DNA of 64,000 nucleotides from Pohlia nutans (Eukaryota; Streptophyta; Bryopsida; Bryales; Mniaceae), in NCBI GenBank assembly GCA_022496805.1, contig CM040094.1, positions 13,911,501 to 13,975,500 of the forward strand, read 5' to 3'. A program made the translations under genes and the position numbers. Below are positions 44,158-55,237 of this stretch, in pieces (position 1 is the stretch's first letter; every line of letters starts with the position of its first letter). Below the pieces are notes generated by a model, which worked only from the letters and a program-made list of their open reading frames with translations, searched no databases and was not told the DNA's origin.

Positions 44158-47100
44158 TTAGAATCCAAATTTAAACCCTCCAGTCATGACATCAGCAGTA
44201 TTGTCCCATATTGAAGTCTTGGTCTTCAGGAGGGCGGCCTCTCGTTCTTCTGTTTTCTGCTTGATAGCCTCAATGGACCCCGGGTACAGGGCTTCATATC
44301 TAGATCGGAACTTCTCGTACAGGTTGACACGGTCTTTCGTTCCTGATACCAAATGCTGGGAATTTGGCCTGCTCAGGAACTCTAGTACATTTAAAATGTT
44401 GCTTCTGTGACACGACCACGTACGTGATCAGGTCAGTAATCGAAACGTGGCCGGGGTTACACATCCCAATGACATTTCAATCAGCAGATTGATAGTTAAG
44501 GAGAAGCCAGCACAAAAGGCTGAGTGACAGGAACACGTTATAAACGCCCAGAGAAATGACCTACAGTACGTTGATTGAAAGAACTAATGAGCATGCCATA
44601 TAAAATAAGCGCATATGAAGCTGAAACCAGTTTTGGGACTGGTATGGCATCTTTCTACAGCGAAGCCTTGAACAGGTTCATTCTAAATACCCCTATTAAC
44701 TCATAATGACTCTAATTCATTCATTTGACTGAGAACCTCATCTTTCCAATGAGGTTGTCTACTATTCCTCCCTTCAATAGTAGTCGACAATCTCCATCTT
44801 TGATTAATTGCACAAAAAAATTCATAAAAAAGTGATCTCAAAGAGAGCTTGGCTCTTGAGTGATCTCTCTAGTGTCTCAGATCTTCCAATGAAAGCACAC
44901 TCCTACATATTGGTTAAAATGCTTACCGGACCTAATCCCTAAAGGACCAAGGATTCATGATTTGAAAATGACAAATTCAATCAATCGTACTGTGAAAAAT
45001 ATAACTTAGATGGGACCAAATTTTTTACCACTGGAAAGAGCGAAGAACATTGTTTGTGTTGGTTAATAAGCAAATAAATTTGTATCGACACAATGAAGGC
45101 CACTCAAAAGGGCTCCTAAAAAAAAATCATGAGATCTGATTTCGAACTTCTAGGTCCTTAACCCCTAAAGGACCAAGACGTCCAAATCAGACTCCTTGAT
45201 AGTTTTGAGTACTTAGGTCCTATTTGAACTTCGGACTCTTGTTCAAATTTATATGTTTTTTTGACCAACACATGCAACGATCCTCACTAGTTCTAGTGAT
45301 ATAAAATTTGGTCCCGGGCGTCTGAATTATCTTTTCTGTCATTTTAAAACCCTGAATCCTTGGTCCTTTAGGGGTTAGGTGACAGAAAGAGTAACTAAAA
45401 TCCTCTACCTTACACAGGAAGATACAATTAATTGAGTTGGATCAACAGCTAGTGAGTGACTTCACATAATTATAGTTAGTTACCTGCTGACAAAATTCTG
45501 CGTGATAGCAATGGATTCCTCCAGATTGATCACCACGTGCCACCATCCCCGTGGCACAAACACCACCTCCCCGGCTCGGCAGATGCACTCCACAGGCCTG
45601 TGGCCCCGCTGCTTGGTCTCGGCATAGAAATTCATGAACCACTCCGTGATGGACACGGAGGTGGCCACGTCAGCCCCATCGGGACTCGGGAACACCCCGG
45701 GCGGAACAACCTCTGGCGGGTACATGACCCACTTCTTGGCCCCTCTCACAACTGCGTTCCATGCCGACGTGCTGTTGGGGTCAATGTGGAAGGAGGAGCC
45801 GGACCGCGCAGGACCTGCAACAGTGAATGAAGACAGTGAGGAATTTCAGCCTCTTTAGCAAAATTGCCACAAACATGAAGATTTGATAGACAGTTTTGGC
45901 GAAATATCATACATTCCTTAGTACATTTGTAGCAATTTACTATACAGCTAATTTCACCATTTCGGGAGAAGCCATTTGGCTTAAAAGTGGTGGCTAATTC
46001 CGTCAAAAATGAGTACAAATTAGCATAATTTTTTTTTGGTAGCCACTTGGCCAAAATTCGCACAAAACATTTTCACTGACCTGCAATCAGCCACCGATAG
46101 TCGGGCCTCTCCTCACCAAGAATGGAAAAAAGATCCTCTCGAAAGTAAATGGGCACTTGATAGTCTGCAGCTAGCTGCGGAGCTTTGTCTGCAAATTTGG
46201 AGTCAAAAATGTACAGAGGGCGTTCCTCCTGCACCACGTCGGCGTACTTGTAGTAATCACTCAGTGTCAGGTGGATAGGACCAGCAGCAAAATCCACATC
46301 TCCGGCGTGCTTCAAAAGATACTCACGGTCCCACTTTTTTAACGCTGGCCAGGACTCCAATGCACCACACAGGAGAACAGGCTTGTTCGGCTCCTCAAAG
46401 TCTCTGATAAATTCCTCCACGGACAGATTTTCCCGCCTCTCTATGTTGTCAGTGCTTAACCACTCCGATTTGATCTCCAGGCTTGCACACAGCCAGCTTT
46501 GGAACAGGTAGTCCGAATAGAAATCCTTCACCTGTAAGTTCAACAATACCAATCTTAACACGGTGAGCACAGACAAGACTTCCAACATAAATAATTTCCA
46601 AAAATTAAGCCTCTGCTTGCAAGTGAGAGAGAAATATGTTTAACTCCTAAGCGTCCACGGTGACCAGAATGGTCGTGAACCATGTGTTTTTTTAAACAGT
46701 TTTGAGTAGTTCCTATTTGGACTTTTCCTCTTGTTCAAATTCATTTGTTTTTTGACCAACAAATGCAATGATCTTCACCAGTGATCTCAAAACTGGCTAA
46801 AATAAGCTAGATTTCTACCCAAAAAAATGGGGCTGCTAAACATACAAAGAAAGAAAATGAAAAAAAAATGAAATGTAGCAAGAATGCTCATCATGATATA
46901 AATATGTAGCAACTTCATGAGGTGATATCCGTGGATATCATCATGGTATCACCTTAATATATCAAGGGTATTTCCGGATATTATAGAGATATCATGAGTA
47001 TTGTATGCACTGGGTAGCAAAAGTACTATTTATGTGCAAGGTCGCATAATGTTCTAAATGTCATAAAGTGGTTCTGAGATCACTGATCTTCACTAGTTCC

Positions 47101-48726
47101 AGCGATATAAAATTTAGTCCCATCTGAATTATTGATATTTGACAATATGATCAATTGAATTTGTCATTTTAAAACTGTGAATCCTTGGCCAGGCTTTAAG
47201 GGTTAAGAGAACAAATTGTGCAATGGAATTCAAAGTTGAAGGTCGCTACGTACCTTCAAAGGGCGGTGAGGAGAACCCAGGCTGTAGTTTGGCACGAGGG
47301 ACGCCACATATGTTGTCTTCCAACAACCTTGAAATGCTAATTCTCCCTGATAATTATCTAAGACCAAGTTTCGCCATAATGAATCCTGGTGTGCGAACAC
47401 ATAAAAAGCTTTGCTTACAAGAGCCAGACGAGCTAAATCACGCCCATCCAAGTTGCTCAGAATATCGGAGACGGCTTCGTCGCCCAGCACTTGAAATGTT
47501 CCAAGACCTACATCTCTCACATTACAACCCGAGGTGCTTAGTAGAAGGTTTCCCAACGGTTGAATGCCGTAGCTATGCGATCCCCTTTGTAGACCATACT
47601 GCTTTTCCTCGCCTTCTTCTTCTTCTTCTTCTTCTTCTTCTTCATCATCATCATCTCTACGATTAGGTGATTCTAACTCTTCTTCAGGATATTGTCCATT
47701 TTCCTCGCCTTCTTCTTCTTCTTCTTCTTCTTCTTCATCATCTCTACGATTAGGTGATTCTAACCCTGCATCTGAATATTGTCCATGATTGAGTAATATA
47801 TTGAGCCTTTTCTTCGGTTTTTCTTTACTCCTCCGCTTGCGTTTACCTTCGACCTTTGGAATATTCATCTTCTTGCCTGTGAGCCCGAAATACAGCGTGA
47901 GAATAGCGTATTACACAAAGCCTGCTGTATCCTAAACCCTAAACACTAAACCCTAAACCCTAAAACCACGAACATTGGAGTAGCATCGACATTTAGTGTA
48001 CATTGGAATTTATTTCGACAAAAGGTTAAAGTTGGAAAAACACTCACCATGAACATTACCCGGAACTCGCTTCAACTTCAACTCCGCAGCAACTGCCTTA
48101 ATGTGTTTTTCCAACTCTCTCTTTAGCTTCTCTTGCGCTGCAGTACAAACACCCGTCATGACCGGTTTAAAACTTGAGCTACTTGGGAGGAGAAAGCCCT
48201 AAGTATACTCACCAACGTCTGAAACCCGAAACCCTAAAGCCGCAACCTGAATCCATTTAAACTTCTCCTCTGGAGATAATCCGCAGATCATGGCAATCAA
48301 GGGCACGTCCTTTACTAGCATAGCTAATGCAAGGTTACCGGAAAACGGAATCCTCATTGCGTTTTATTGCCTTACACTGCGTTCTTTTGACTCTGTTCTC
48401 GTACACATAAAAATATTCAAAAACGTTACAAACGTTCCAATTATTTCGAAGAACGGAATGAAACGGTTCTATTCTGTTTTTCCGGTAACCCTGAGCTGAT
48501 AGCACTGGGAGATTCAGCTCCATTGCATTCAACATTCACAACAGCGCAGTGCAACAAGTACGTGCATGAACTTCTAATTCCTCTCCTTCACAAACTCTAT
48601 ACAAGGAATCTGAACAAAAAGAAAAAAAACTAAATAGCAATTCGGAAATCAAAACGTACGAGGTTCCTCCACACGCTGCTTGGATCTGTGCTTGGATCTG
48701 CGCAAGCGCTGCTTGGTTCTCGTCAT
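44158..48726 (-). CDS. F-box/JmjC dioxygenase, JMJ22-like
   Basis: Six exons join in frame on the minus strand: 48660-48726, 48048-48137, 47254-47876, 46081-46531, 45484-45814 and 44158-44401, giving 601 residues. The start is the ATG at 48726, chosen because the phases of exons 1-3 then agree. Residues 1-75 are basic. Two long Glu/Asp runs at about 98-145 come from GAA/TTC repeats. The F-box lies at about 177-226 (LSNLDGRDLARLALVSKAF). The JmjC domain keeps the iron ligands H420 and D422 (SFHIDP) and H503 (PRGWWHVVIN). The C-terminus VNLYEKF...SIWDNTADVMTGGFKFGF resembles plant JMJ22. The family comprises nuclear Fe(II)/2-oxoglutarate oxygenases acting on histone arginine or lysine methyl marks; the substrate is not predictable here. 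It is head to head with the CRM gene at 49288. Confidence 0.85.
44932..45161. mobile_element. TTAA MITE in JmjC gene intron 5
   Basis: Begins CTAATCCCTAAAGGACCAAG (TTAA now CTAA) and ends CTAGGTCCTTAA. It shares TTAA 45158-45161 with the next element. Confidence 0.65.
45158..45378. mobile_element. TTAA MITE in JmjC gene intron 5
   Basis: Begins TTAACCCCTAAAGGACCAAG and ends CTTGGTCCTTTAGGGGTTAG, a 20-bp near-perfect inverse repeat; the last TTAA is now TTAG. Confidence 0.75.
46640..47206. mobile_element. TTAA MITE holding a hAT MITE, JmjC gene intron 3
   Basis: Begins TTAACTCCTAAGCGTCCACG and ends CAGGCTTTAAGGGTTAA. A GACC/GGTC stem around AGAAT lies near 46662-46674. The hAT-like copy at 46779-47085 is inserted in it. 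Confidence 0.65.
46779..47085. mobile_element. hAT-like MITE with 8-bp duplication
   Basis: Ends as in 43518-43830. ATCTTCAC flanks both sides (46771-46778, 47086-47093). It lies inside the TTAA element at 46640-47206. Confidence 0.85.
47931..47967 (-). promoter_or_regulatory. Telomere-like CCCTAAA repeats in JmjC gene intron 2
   Basis: Five CCTAAA units occur within the intron between exons 2 and 3. They could act as telo-boxes or be an old interstitial telomere repeat. Confidence 0.35.
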
Positions 48727-48866
48727 CGCTCTCACCACATTCCGAACTCCCAAAATTACACACAATTATGGAATTAGGGCTCCTGGGATTGCGAAGATGA
48801 CGGAGTTCGGATGGATGATAAATATGTACAGAATTCGTTGTTCATCCAACCCCATCCGTGGCTCAC

Positions 48867-49200
48867 CTCTATCTCTCCTCTTCCTCAGGTTTTTGCAGGG
48901 TTTTTCGAAGCATTGCAAAGCTATTTCTAGCTTCGAAGTTGATCCAATTCTATACCGCAGTGTTGTAGTTCGCACTTGTTGTGGTTCGCAAACTGGATTG
49001 AAATTTGATATGGATTCTTTGTGACCCTCTATCTCTCATCTTCCTCATCAGAAGCAAGTTTTTGCAGGATTTTTCGAAGCTTTGCAAAGCTATTTCTAGC
49101 TCCGGAGTTGGTCCAATTCTATCCCGCAGTGTTATCTTTCGCACTTGTTGTGGTTCGAAAACAGGATTGAATTTTGATATTGGATTCCTTGGCAAGACTT
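48867..49200. repeat. Tandem duplication upstream of the CRM gene
   Basis: Two copies of about 165 bp (48867-49023 and 49026-49195) share GTTTTTGCAGG-TTTTTCGAAGC, GATCCAATTCTA-like and CGCACTTGTTGTGGTTCG. They lie in the 560-bp gap between the two divergent genes, so in a promoter or 5' untranslated region. Confidence 0.75.
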
Positions 49201-49287
49201 TGAGAAGATGTCACTGCCATTCTGTGGTCCATGTTATGTGCAGCATTGGTAACTCGTTGCAGAGCAAATTATTAGGGTAAAGGAGCG

Positions 49288-52200
49288 ATGGCCATGAAGC
49301 TGGTTGGCATCGCTCCCACGTTTCGGTTCCGGCTTCGTCAATTCTCCTCCTCATACTTCCGCCTCCCAATCTCGAAGCGCTGGCAGCCACATTCCCATTC
49401 TACTTTCCGGCTCTGGCGCCGCTCCATCTCCGCAGCCGACGACTCAGAATGGAAAAATCGCAGGCAGGGAGACGAGCCACAGAATAATAAGAAGAAGACT
49501 GTTGCGTATGATTTGTCCAGTGGCTTTCTACAGAACCACCAAACCACTACCGTAAGAAAATTTCCACAGGACGACGACGACGACGACGACGACGGGGAAG
49601 ATTGGGAGAATGCATTTAAGAATAGAGCTTCACCAGGTGCAGATTACCGCAATTCAAATGCTCGGATTAGGGTTAGCACACGAAATCCTGTTTCCTCAGA
49701 CTCTGATGACGATGATGAGTTTAGGTCAAATGCAGGGGACGATGTTGATGACGAAGAAATCGGTGGCTGGATGGGAACTCCGGAACCAAGCAAATCTTTT
49801 CAGAAATCGAGCTTGTATAGGAAGCAGCCATCGGATTCTAAGCGGAATGATGTGAAGAGGTCGGTAAACGGTCCTCCAGCATCTAGCAAGGCTCCAAAAC
49901 CTAAAACGAAAGTTGCAGCTGGAAATCAATATCAGATTTATTCGGACAAACCTTCTTTTTCTTCTTCGGAATCATCATCATCTGTCCATGGAGCTGATTT
50001 CATACCGACTGTTATTAAGCCCGAGGAGCTTTACATATACAGTTACACGGAAACTCCAAAAGTGGCTCCCTTAGGGTTTCGGGAGCCTGTGTACTCGCCG
50101 TTTGGGCCTGAAGGGGCGAACCGGCCGTGGACGGGACGGCCGCCGCTTGCCAAGAGCAAGAAGAAGCCGCGGGAGTTTGATTCTTTCAATCCGCCGCCCG
50201 TGGGGAAGAAGGGCGTGAAGCCTGTGCAGCAGCCTGGCCCGTTTCAAGCTGGGGAAACACCCAAGCTGGGGCGGACCAGAGAGGAGATTTTGGGAGCTCC
50301 CTTGACAGATGCCGAGGTGAAGGAGCTTGTCATGCGTGCCCAGAAGGAGGACCGCCAGCTCAATTTAGGTCCGTTTGCCTTCCCTTTGCAATCCTCTGAA
50401 TTTTCCTCTTGCTTTGGGTACAACAGTGAAACTCTCTTGAGATTAGATTTTGATGAATTTCTTATGCAGTTTCAAAATGGGAGGTTGTAGGCCACTTTTC
50501 ATTTCAAAATGGGAGGTTGTAGACATCGCCATTTTTCATTCAATGATCAATGACCATTCAAAGATCAATGCTTACAACACTTGCTAAGTGATGGCTAATC
50601 AAGTCATGTATGAATAGATGAGTTGCTGTTACTGATGTATGCATAGATCAGTAGAGGAGAGGAGATCAGGTTCATGACGGCAGTTAACCCCTAAAGGACC
50701 AAGGATTCATGGTTTTAAAATGACAAGTTTAAGCAATCATATTGTGAAAATTATAATTTTAATGGTACCAGATTTTATATCACTGGAATAAGTGAAGAAT
50801 ATTACATATGTTGAATAATTTTTTAAGAAAAAATTAACCAAAACAAATCTACATAAAACCTACTCAAAATTACTGAAAAAAACAGGAGCCACCTGGTGGC
50901 TTTATGGTCCTTTAGGGGTTAAGTATTCTCGGCAAAGCTGATTTCTGTCTTTTTTTGGAAATCATATGCAGGGAGGGATGGTTTGACGCACAACATGCTG
51001 AATCTTGTGCATGAACATTGGAAGCGCCGTCGAGTGTGTAAAATAAAGTGCAAAGGTGTCCCAACCGTGGACATGGACAATGTTTGCAGAGTGCTTGAGG
51101 TGAGCTGACTTTTTGATCAGCCTGACCAAGTTTGCATGTTTTCTGGGCTTTACTAGTGGGTACCTAAACCCAGTGATATGTGTTGTTGATAAAATGATGG
51201 TATCAATGTGCAGGAGAAATCTGGAGGCAAGATCATTCAACGTGCCGGGGGTGTAGTGTATATCTTTCGTGGACGCAATTACAATTACAAGACGCGGCCC
51301 ATAATTCCGCTAATGCTGTGGAAGCCACCTGCACCTATATATCCGAAGCTTATTGAAAAGGCACCTGCAGGTTTGACTGACGAAGAGGCATTCGAGTTGC
51401 GGAAGCTGGGACGGAAAATCCCACCTATTTGTCACTTGGGTATGAATCTGGAAGTGGAAATTTACAGTTGATCAGAGATCTATGCCAGCCTCAAAATAAT
51501 TTGCTCTAGACCTTTCTTGCTGGATCCCTAAACTTTAACCCGTTAAGTTGCATGTAATGATAAAATTCGTCACTACGTGCTCTTAGCCTGATGACTTTAA
51601 CAACCTCGAGTCCTTGATTGGCAGGGAAAAATGGAGTGTACATAAATCTTGTTCGGGATGTGCAACTCGCCTTCAGAGCTGATGACCTAGTTAAAGTGGA
51701 CTGCCAGAATATGAATCCCAGTGACTTTAAGAAGATTGGTGCTAAACTTAAGGTACTACTGTGATTTTATGTTTTTACTAGTAAGCTTTGATTCAGTCTG
51801 TGTTGGCATCTCCCATTGTTCCACAGCATTTGGCCTTTCTCTAGCTGCATGTTTACGAGGACCTTGCCATTTCCAGTTTATGTTCCATACTATTCCTTGA
51901 GCTTGATGATTGTTCGTGTAGCAATTGGTGTGGTGGTTAGTACCTTTCTTGATGTCCGAAAAACTGGTTACTGATTTATTGTTTAATCTTGCTTAATAAT
52001 TTACTCATCACGGTCCCTTATTTTTTACCTTCACAGGATCTGGTGCCATGTGTTCTCCTTTCCTTCGAACGTGAGAGTATCTTGATGTGGAAAGGACCGA
52101 AAACGGAAGTGGAATCCCCAGATGGAGTCAAAGAAGACATTAACTCTGGCGAAGCCGTCCCACCTTTCAGAAGAGAATTACCTGAAGATGGACAAGAGTT

Positions 52201-52855
52201 GCTGGAGCAAACGCTATTAAATGAAGACGGTGAAATATTAGATTCTGCTGCAGAGGAAGACGGTGACGATACAGACACAGATGAATCAAGTATCGAGGTA
52301 GACCATGACCTCGAAGCTGCATACGAGCAAAACAGTGAACAAGAATGGATGCAGGAAGAAGAAGAAGATGCAGAGATGGAAGTCACCATACCTGAATCAA
52401 TTGTTTCATTGCAGGATACCAGCTCGGTACCTTCATATGAAGAAGCTGGAGTATCTAATGAAGAAGCTGGAGTGTCTGATGAAGAAGCTGGAGTATCTGA
52501 TGAAGAAGCTGGAGTAGTATCAAGTGGTGGTCAGAGTGAAGAAAAAGTGGAGAAAGCAGTTAGAGAATTTGAGTCACTATGGGAAGAAGCAATCGATTCA
52601 GACCAAGTTTTGATATTGAATGAGGAGGAGGTAGTAAACCCTGACAAAGTGTTTGAGGTTGTGAAAAGTCGTTTCGGTGGAGCTTACGGAGAACCTGCTA
52701 AACCTCGGAACAAAAGAAACAGCAACGAGTTAGTAGGCAAGAAGGCGTTGAAAAACCCCAAACCTAGGCTGGATCCTTCTGTGCTGGACAGGGTGCCGAA
52801 GGACCCTTCTGGGCTGTTAGAAATTGATGAATTAGCTAAACTATTAGCTCCCTGA
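49288..52855 (+). CDS. CRS2-associated factor-like CRM-domain splicing factor
   Basis: Five exons join in frame: 49288-50368, 50972-51099, 51214-51439, 51625-51752 and 52037-52855, giving 793 residues. Residues 1-50 are rich in Arg, Ser and Phe without acidic residues, as in an organelle presequence. A disordered acidic stretch with an Asp run (about 95-103) follows. The family block [26 protein letters not shown] precedes two CRM RNA-binding domains, at about 365-428 ([20 protein letters not shown]...[12 protein letters not shown]) and 482-540 ([20 protein letters not shown]...ILMWKG). Plant CAF proteins pair with CRS2 to splice group II introns in plastids or mitochondria. The acidic tail has four EEAGVS-type repeats at 52439-52513. 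The plastid or mitochondrial type is not decided. Confidence 0.88.
50684..50922. mobile_element. TTAA MITE in CRM gene intron 1
   Basis: Begins TTAACCCCTAAAGGACCAAG and ends TATGGTCCTTTAGGGGTTAA. It is nearly identical over its length to 56723-56947, which implies recent activity. Confidence 0.85.
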
Positions 52856-53223
52856 CTTATTGGCTTTTGGATGGATGAATTAGTCCGGCATATGCGTTCT
52901 GCCTCATTAAACCAGCTGCATTACAACACCTTGTAGGAGCTTTGCATTGCCTTAATTAATCTTAGTCCTGAATTCTGATATGTGGCACTTCTGGTTTCCT
53001 GGTTTTGGATTCTCTTGCTTCAACTGGTAGCTTGTCAGAAAGAAATCACGAGTCTTGTTTTGTAAGTTAGTTTATTGTATATGGATGTAGTAGACGGTCT
53101 AGTGGACCTACAAGAAACTACTTACACCCATGTGGCCGAATTTCTGAAACTTGTTCCTCGATCTTGATGCATTCATGGTCAGAGTATTTGTTGTGCATCT
53201 TTATTACAATGTCTTTGATCTTA
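52856..53223. other. 3' flank of CRM gene
   Basis: Presumed 3' untranslated DNA of the splicing-factor gene. No other feature is seen. Confidence 0.4.
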
Positions 53224-53441
53224 AGGTAGGAGCACCCAATTCCAATAGTGTATCCAATCCCGGTAATTTCTACGTAGAAGTCATTCTAGAACGTAAATCT
53301 AGGTAGACCATGGATAGCTTGTTATTTTTGTCAACAAACGATATAAGCTCTATGATGTGCTTAGATTTGTGTTCTAAAATGAACGCCGTGTCTAAAATTT
53401 ATTGGCATTGGGTACACTGTTGGAATTGGGTGCTCCTACCT
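53224..53441. mobile_element. TA MITE with AGGTAGGAGCACCC ends
   Basis: Ends AGGTAGGAGCACCCAATTCC and GGAATTGGGTGCTCCTACCT, extending to about 37 bp with few mismatches, TA on both sides, 218 bp. Confidence 0.8.
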
Positions 53442-53478
53442 TACCTTCTCGGCTAGCCATGGCTTAGCATGAGATTTA

Positions 53479-53775
53479 GGCCCACTTTATACTCAGGCTG
53501 GGGCTGGATGGAAGGCCGGCCAGATTCAATCCAGCCCAAGTTTGGAGTTCAGGCCATGGCAAACCTTGTCCCGATTTCATCAAATGGGCCCAAAGATTTG
53601 GCGCCAAAATCATGCCACATAGGACGCCACATAGGAAAAATGCTCCCTCCGGCCCGGCCCTAGTATAAAGCCCTTGGGCTCGATTTGAAAGAATCGAGCG
53701 ATCCTATTGGTTGAAATTGGTAGAAATTTAAAGAGTTCGGGCCGGCCCTCAATCCGGCCCCAAGTAAAGTGGGCC
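53479..53775. mobile_element. Tourist-like MITE
   Basis: Ends GGCCCACTTTATACT and AGTAAAGTGGGCC with TTA on both sides. The interior is rich in GGCCGGCC. Confidence 0.6.
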
Positions 53776-53789
53776 TTAGTTTGTTCTTA

Positions 53790-54251
53790 GGCCCTCTTTA
53801 CACTAGAGGCGAGAAGTCGTTGAGAAAACCTCACAAGGGCCATGGCTCATCCTTGAGAAGCCAACCTTTGAACTTTAACGGCCTTTAGATATAGTGTAAA
53901 GTGAGAAGGAGTCACAAAATCAAGTGTTGATTTTTTAATAAAGTTCTTACATTTATTTTTAAAAAATGAAAAATGATTGGTTGTGAGAATTTTGGCCAAA
54001 CGGCCCCTTGATTTTGCGTTAGACCCATCTCTTGAGGTGGGCTTGACCCAAAATCTGGAGGGCTTGGAAAATGTGCACTTTTGTTGCCACGAAGAACAAA
54101 AATGTTGTCCATGTCATTTTCTCCTCCTTCCGTCCCTTGAACTAAAAATTTCGGTTGTGAAGTGACATTCTTTGGTCTTCTCGATTATTGGGCCTCCCAT
54201 TGGCTGAAATTTCTCTCCTCACAGCTTCTCGTCTCTAGTGTAAAGAGGCCC
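53790..54251. mobile_element. Tourist-like MITE
   Basis: Ends GGCCCTCTTTACACTAGAGG and CTCTAGTGTAAAGAGGCCC with TTA on both sides. Interior wording (GAGAAG, CTTTGAACTTTAACGGCC) resembles the element at 22292. Confidence 0.65.
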
Positions 54252-55237
54252 TTACTTAACATAGAACTTGTGTGATTAATGTATTGTACTGTACAGATTG
54301 GCTGAGCATTGTACTGTACAAATGTGAATAAACAAACAAATTCTTTCAACAACAGAAGCTCCTTTCTAACTTCCTCCATTTGGCATTAGGGGTGTCAGAG
54401 TGCGAGCTTGTCAGAGCACAAGCTTGTGAGAGCTTGTGAGCACGCGGTTCTTACATGTCAACATCCTGTTATCCATGCTCACAATTACGAGACTCTCACC
54501 GAAATAATTACCTCCTACATGCAAATTGAAACCATGGGATTTGCAACCGCCCTTCAAGGAGACAGGGGCCACATCCTCGCTCAAAAGCTTGGTGCAAAAA
54601 CTTGCACTCTGACACCCTCTTATTGTCCTCTTCACATGGCCCAGTCAGTGCATGTGACCCCCTCATTTTTTTATAAATTCAATCCCCTTTTCAATTTCAT
54701 GAATGCAAAAAGAGTTCGTAAGAGGCTCCTGCATGAATGAATTTGCAAGTAAGAATGCACCGATCTTGGTGTCTAACTTGTAATGAGATTACTTGTCCAC
54801 AGCAAACTGGGGATCCTTGAAACTGTGTACAGTACAGATTGGCAATTGCAAGATGAGCATTGTACAGATCTAAATAAAATAATTTCTTTTCCATAATACA
54901 CACTCCTCTCTAACTTGCCATTAAATCTATTGTGCTCTTCACCATGTGATCCCCGGCCTACGTTTCTAAGTGCAATCCCCATTTCAGATCCAGGAATATG
55001 AGGTGAGGAGCTGCTGGTATGAATTTGCAAGGAAGTACGTGATCATTTGATGACTGGGGTCCATGCGAGGATCAGGCGGGTGAAAGCCGCTAGAAGACGA
55101 GAACTGAGGTCTCAAGAACCATCAATGGTCCACAAGTGTTGGCAAGAATTGAAAACATACTCCTGGGTTCACCCATTTTGGTGGTGCATCAGTAGCTTCC
55201 AGCTTTCCAGGACCCCCACCTATACAGGGAAGAGGTC
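54252..55237. other. Intergenic with a duplicated segment
   Basis: A segment with GTACAGATTGGC, GAGCATTGTAC and AATAAA occurs at about 54285-54375 and again at 54825-54910. No coding region is supported. Confidence 0.4.

Noticed and set aside
47223..47666. 147-codon plus-strand frame
   Set aside because: Antisense of the F-box exon; the Leu/His tail is the complement of the Glu-coding repeat.
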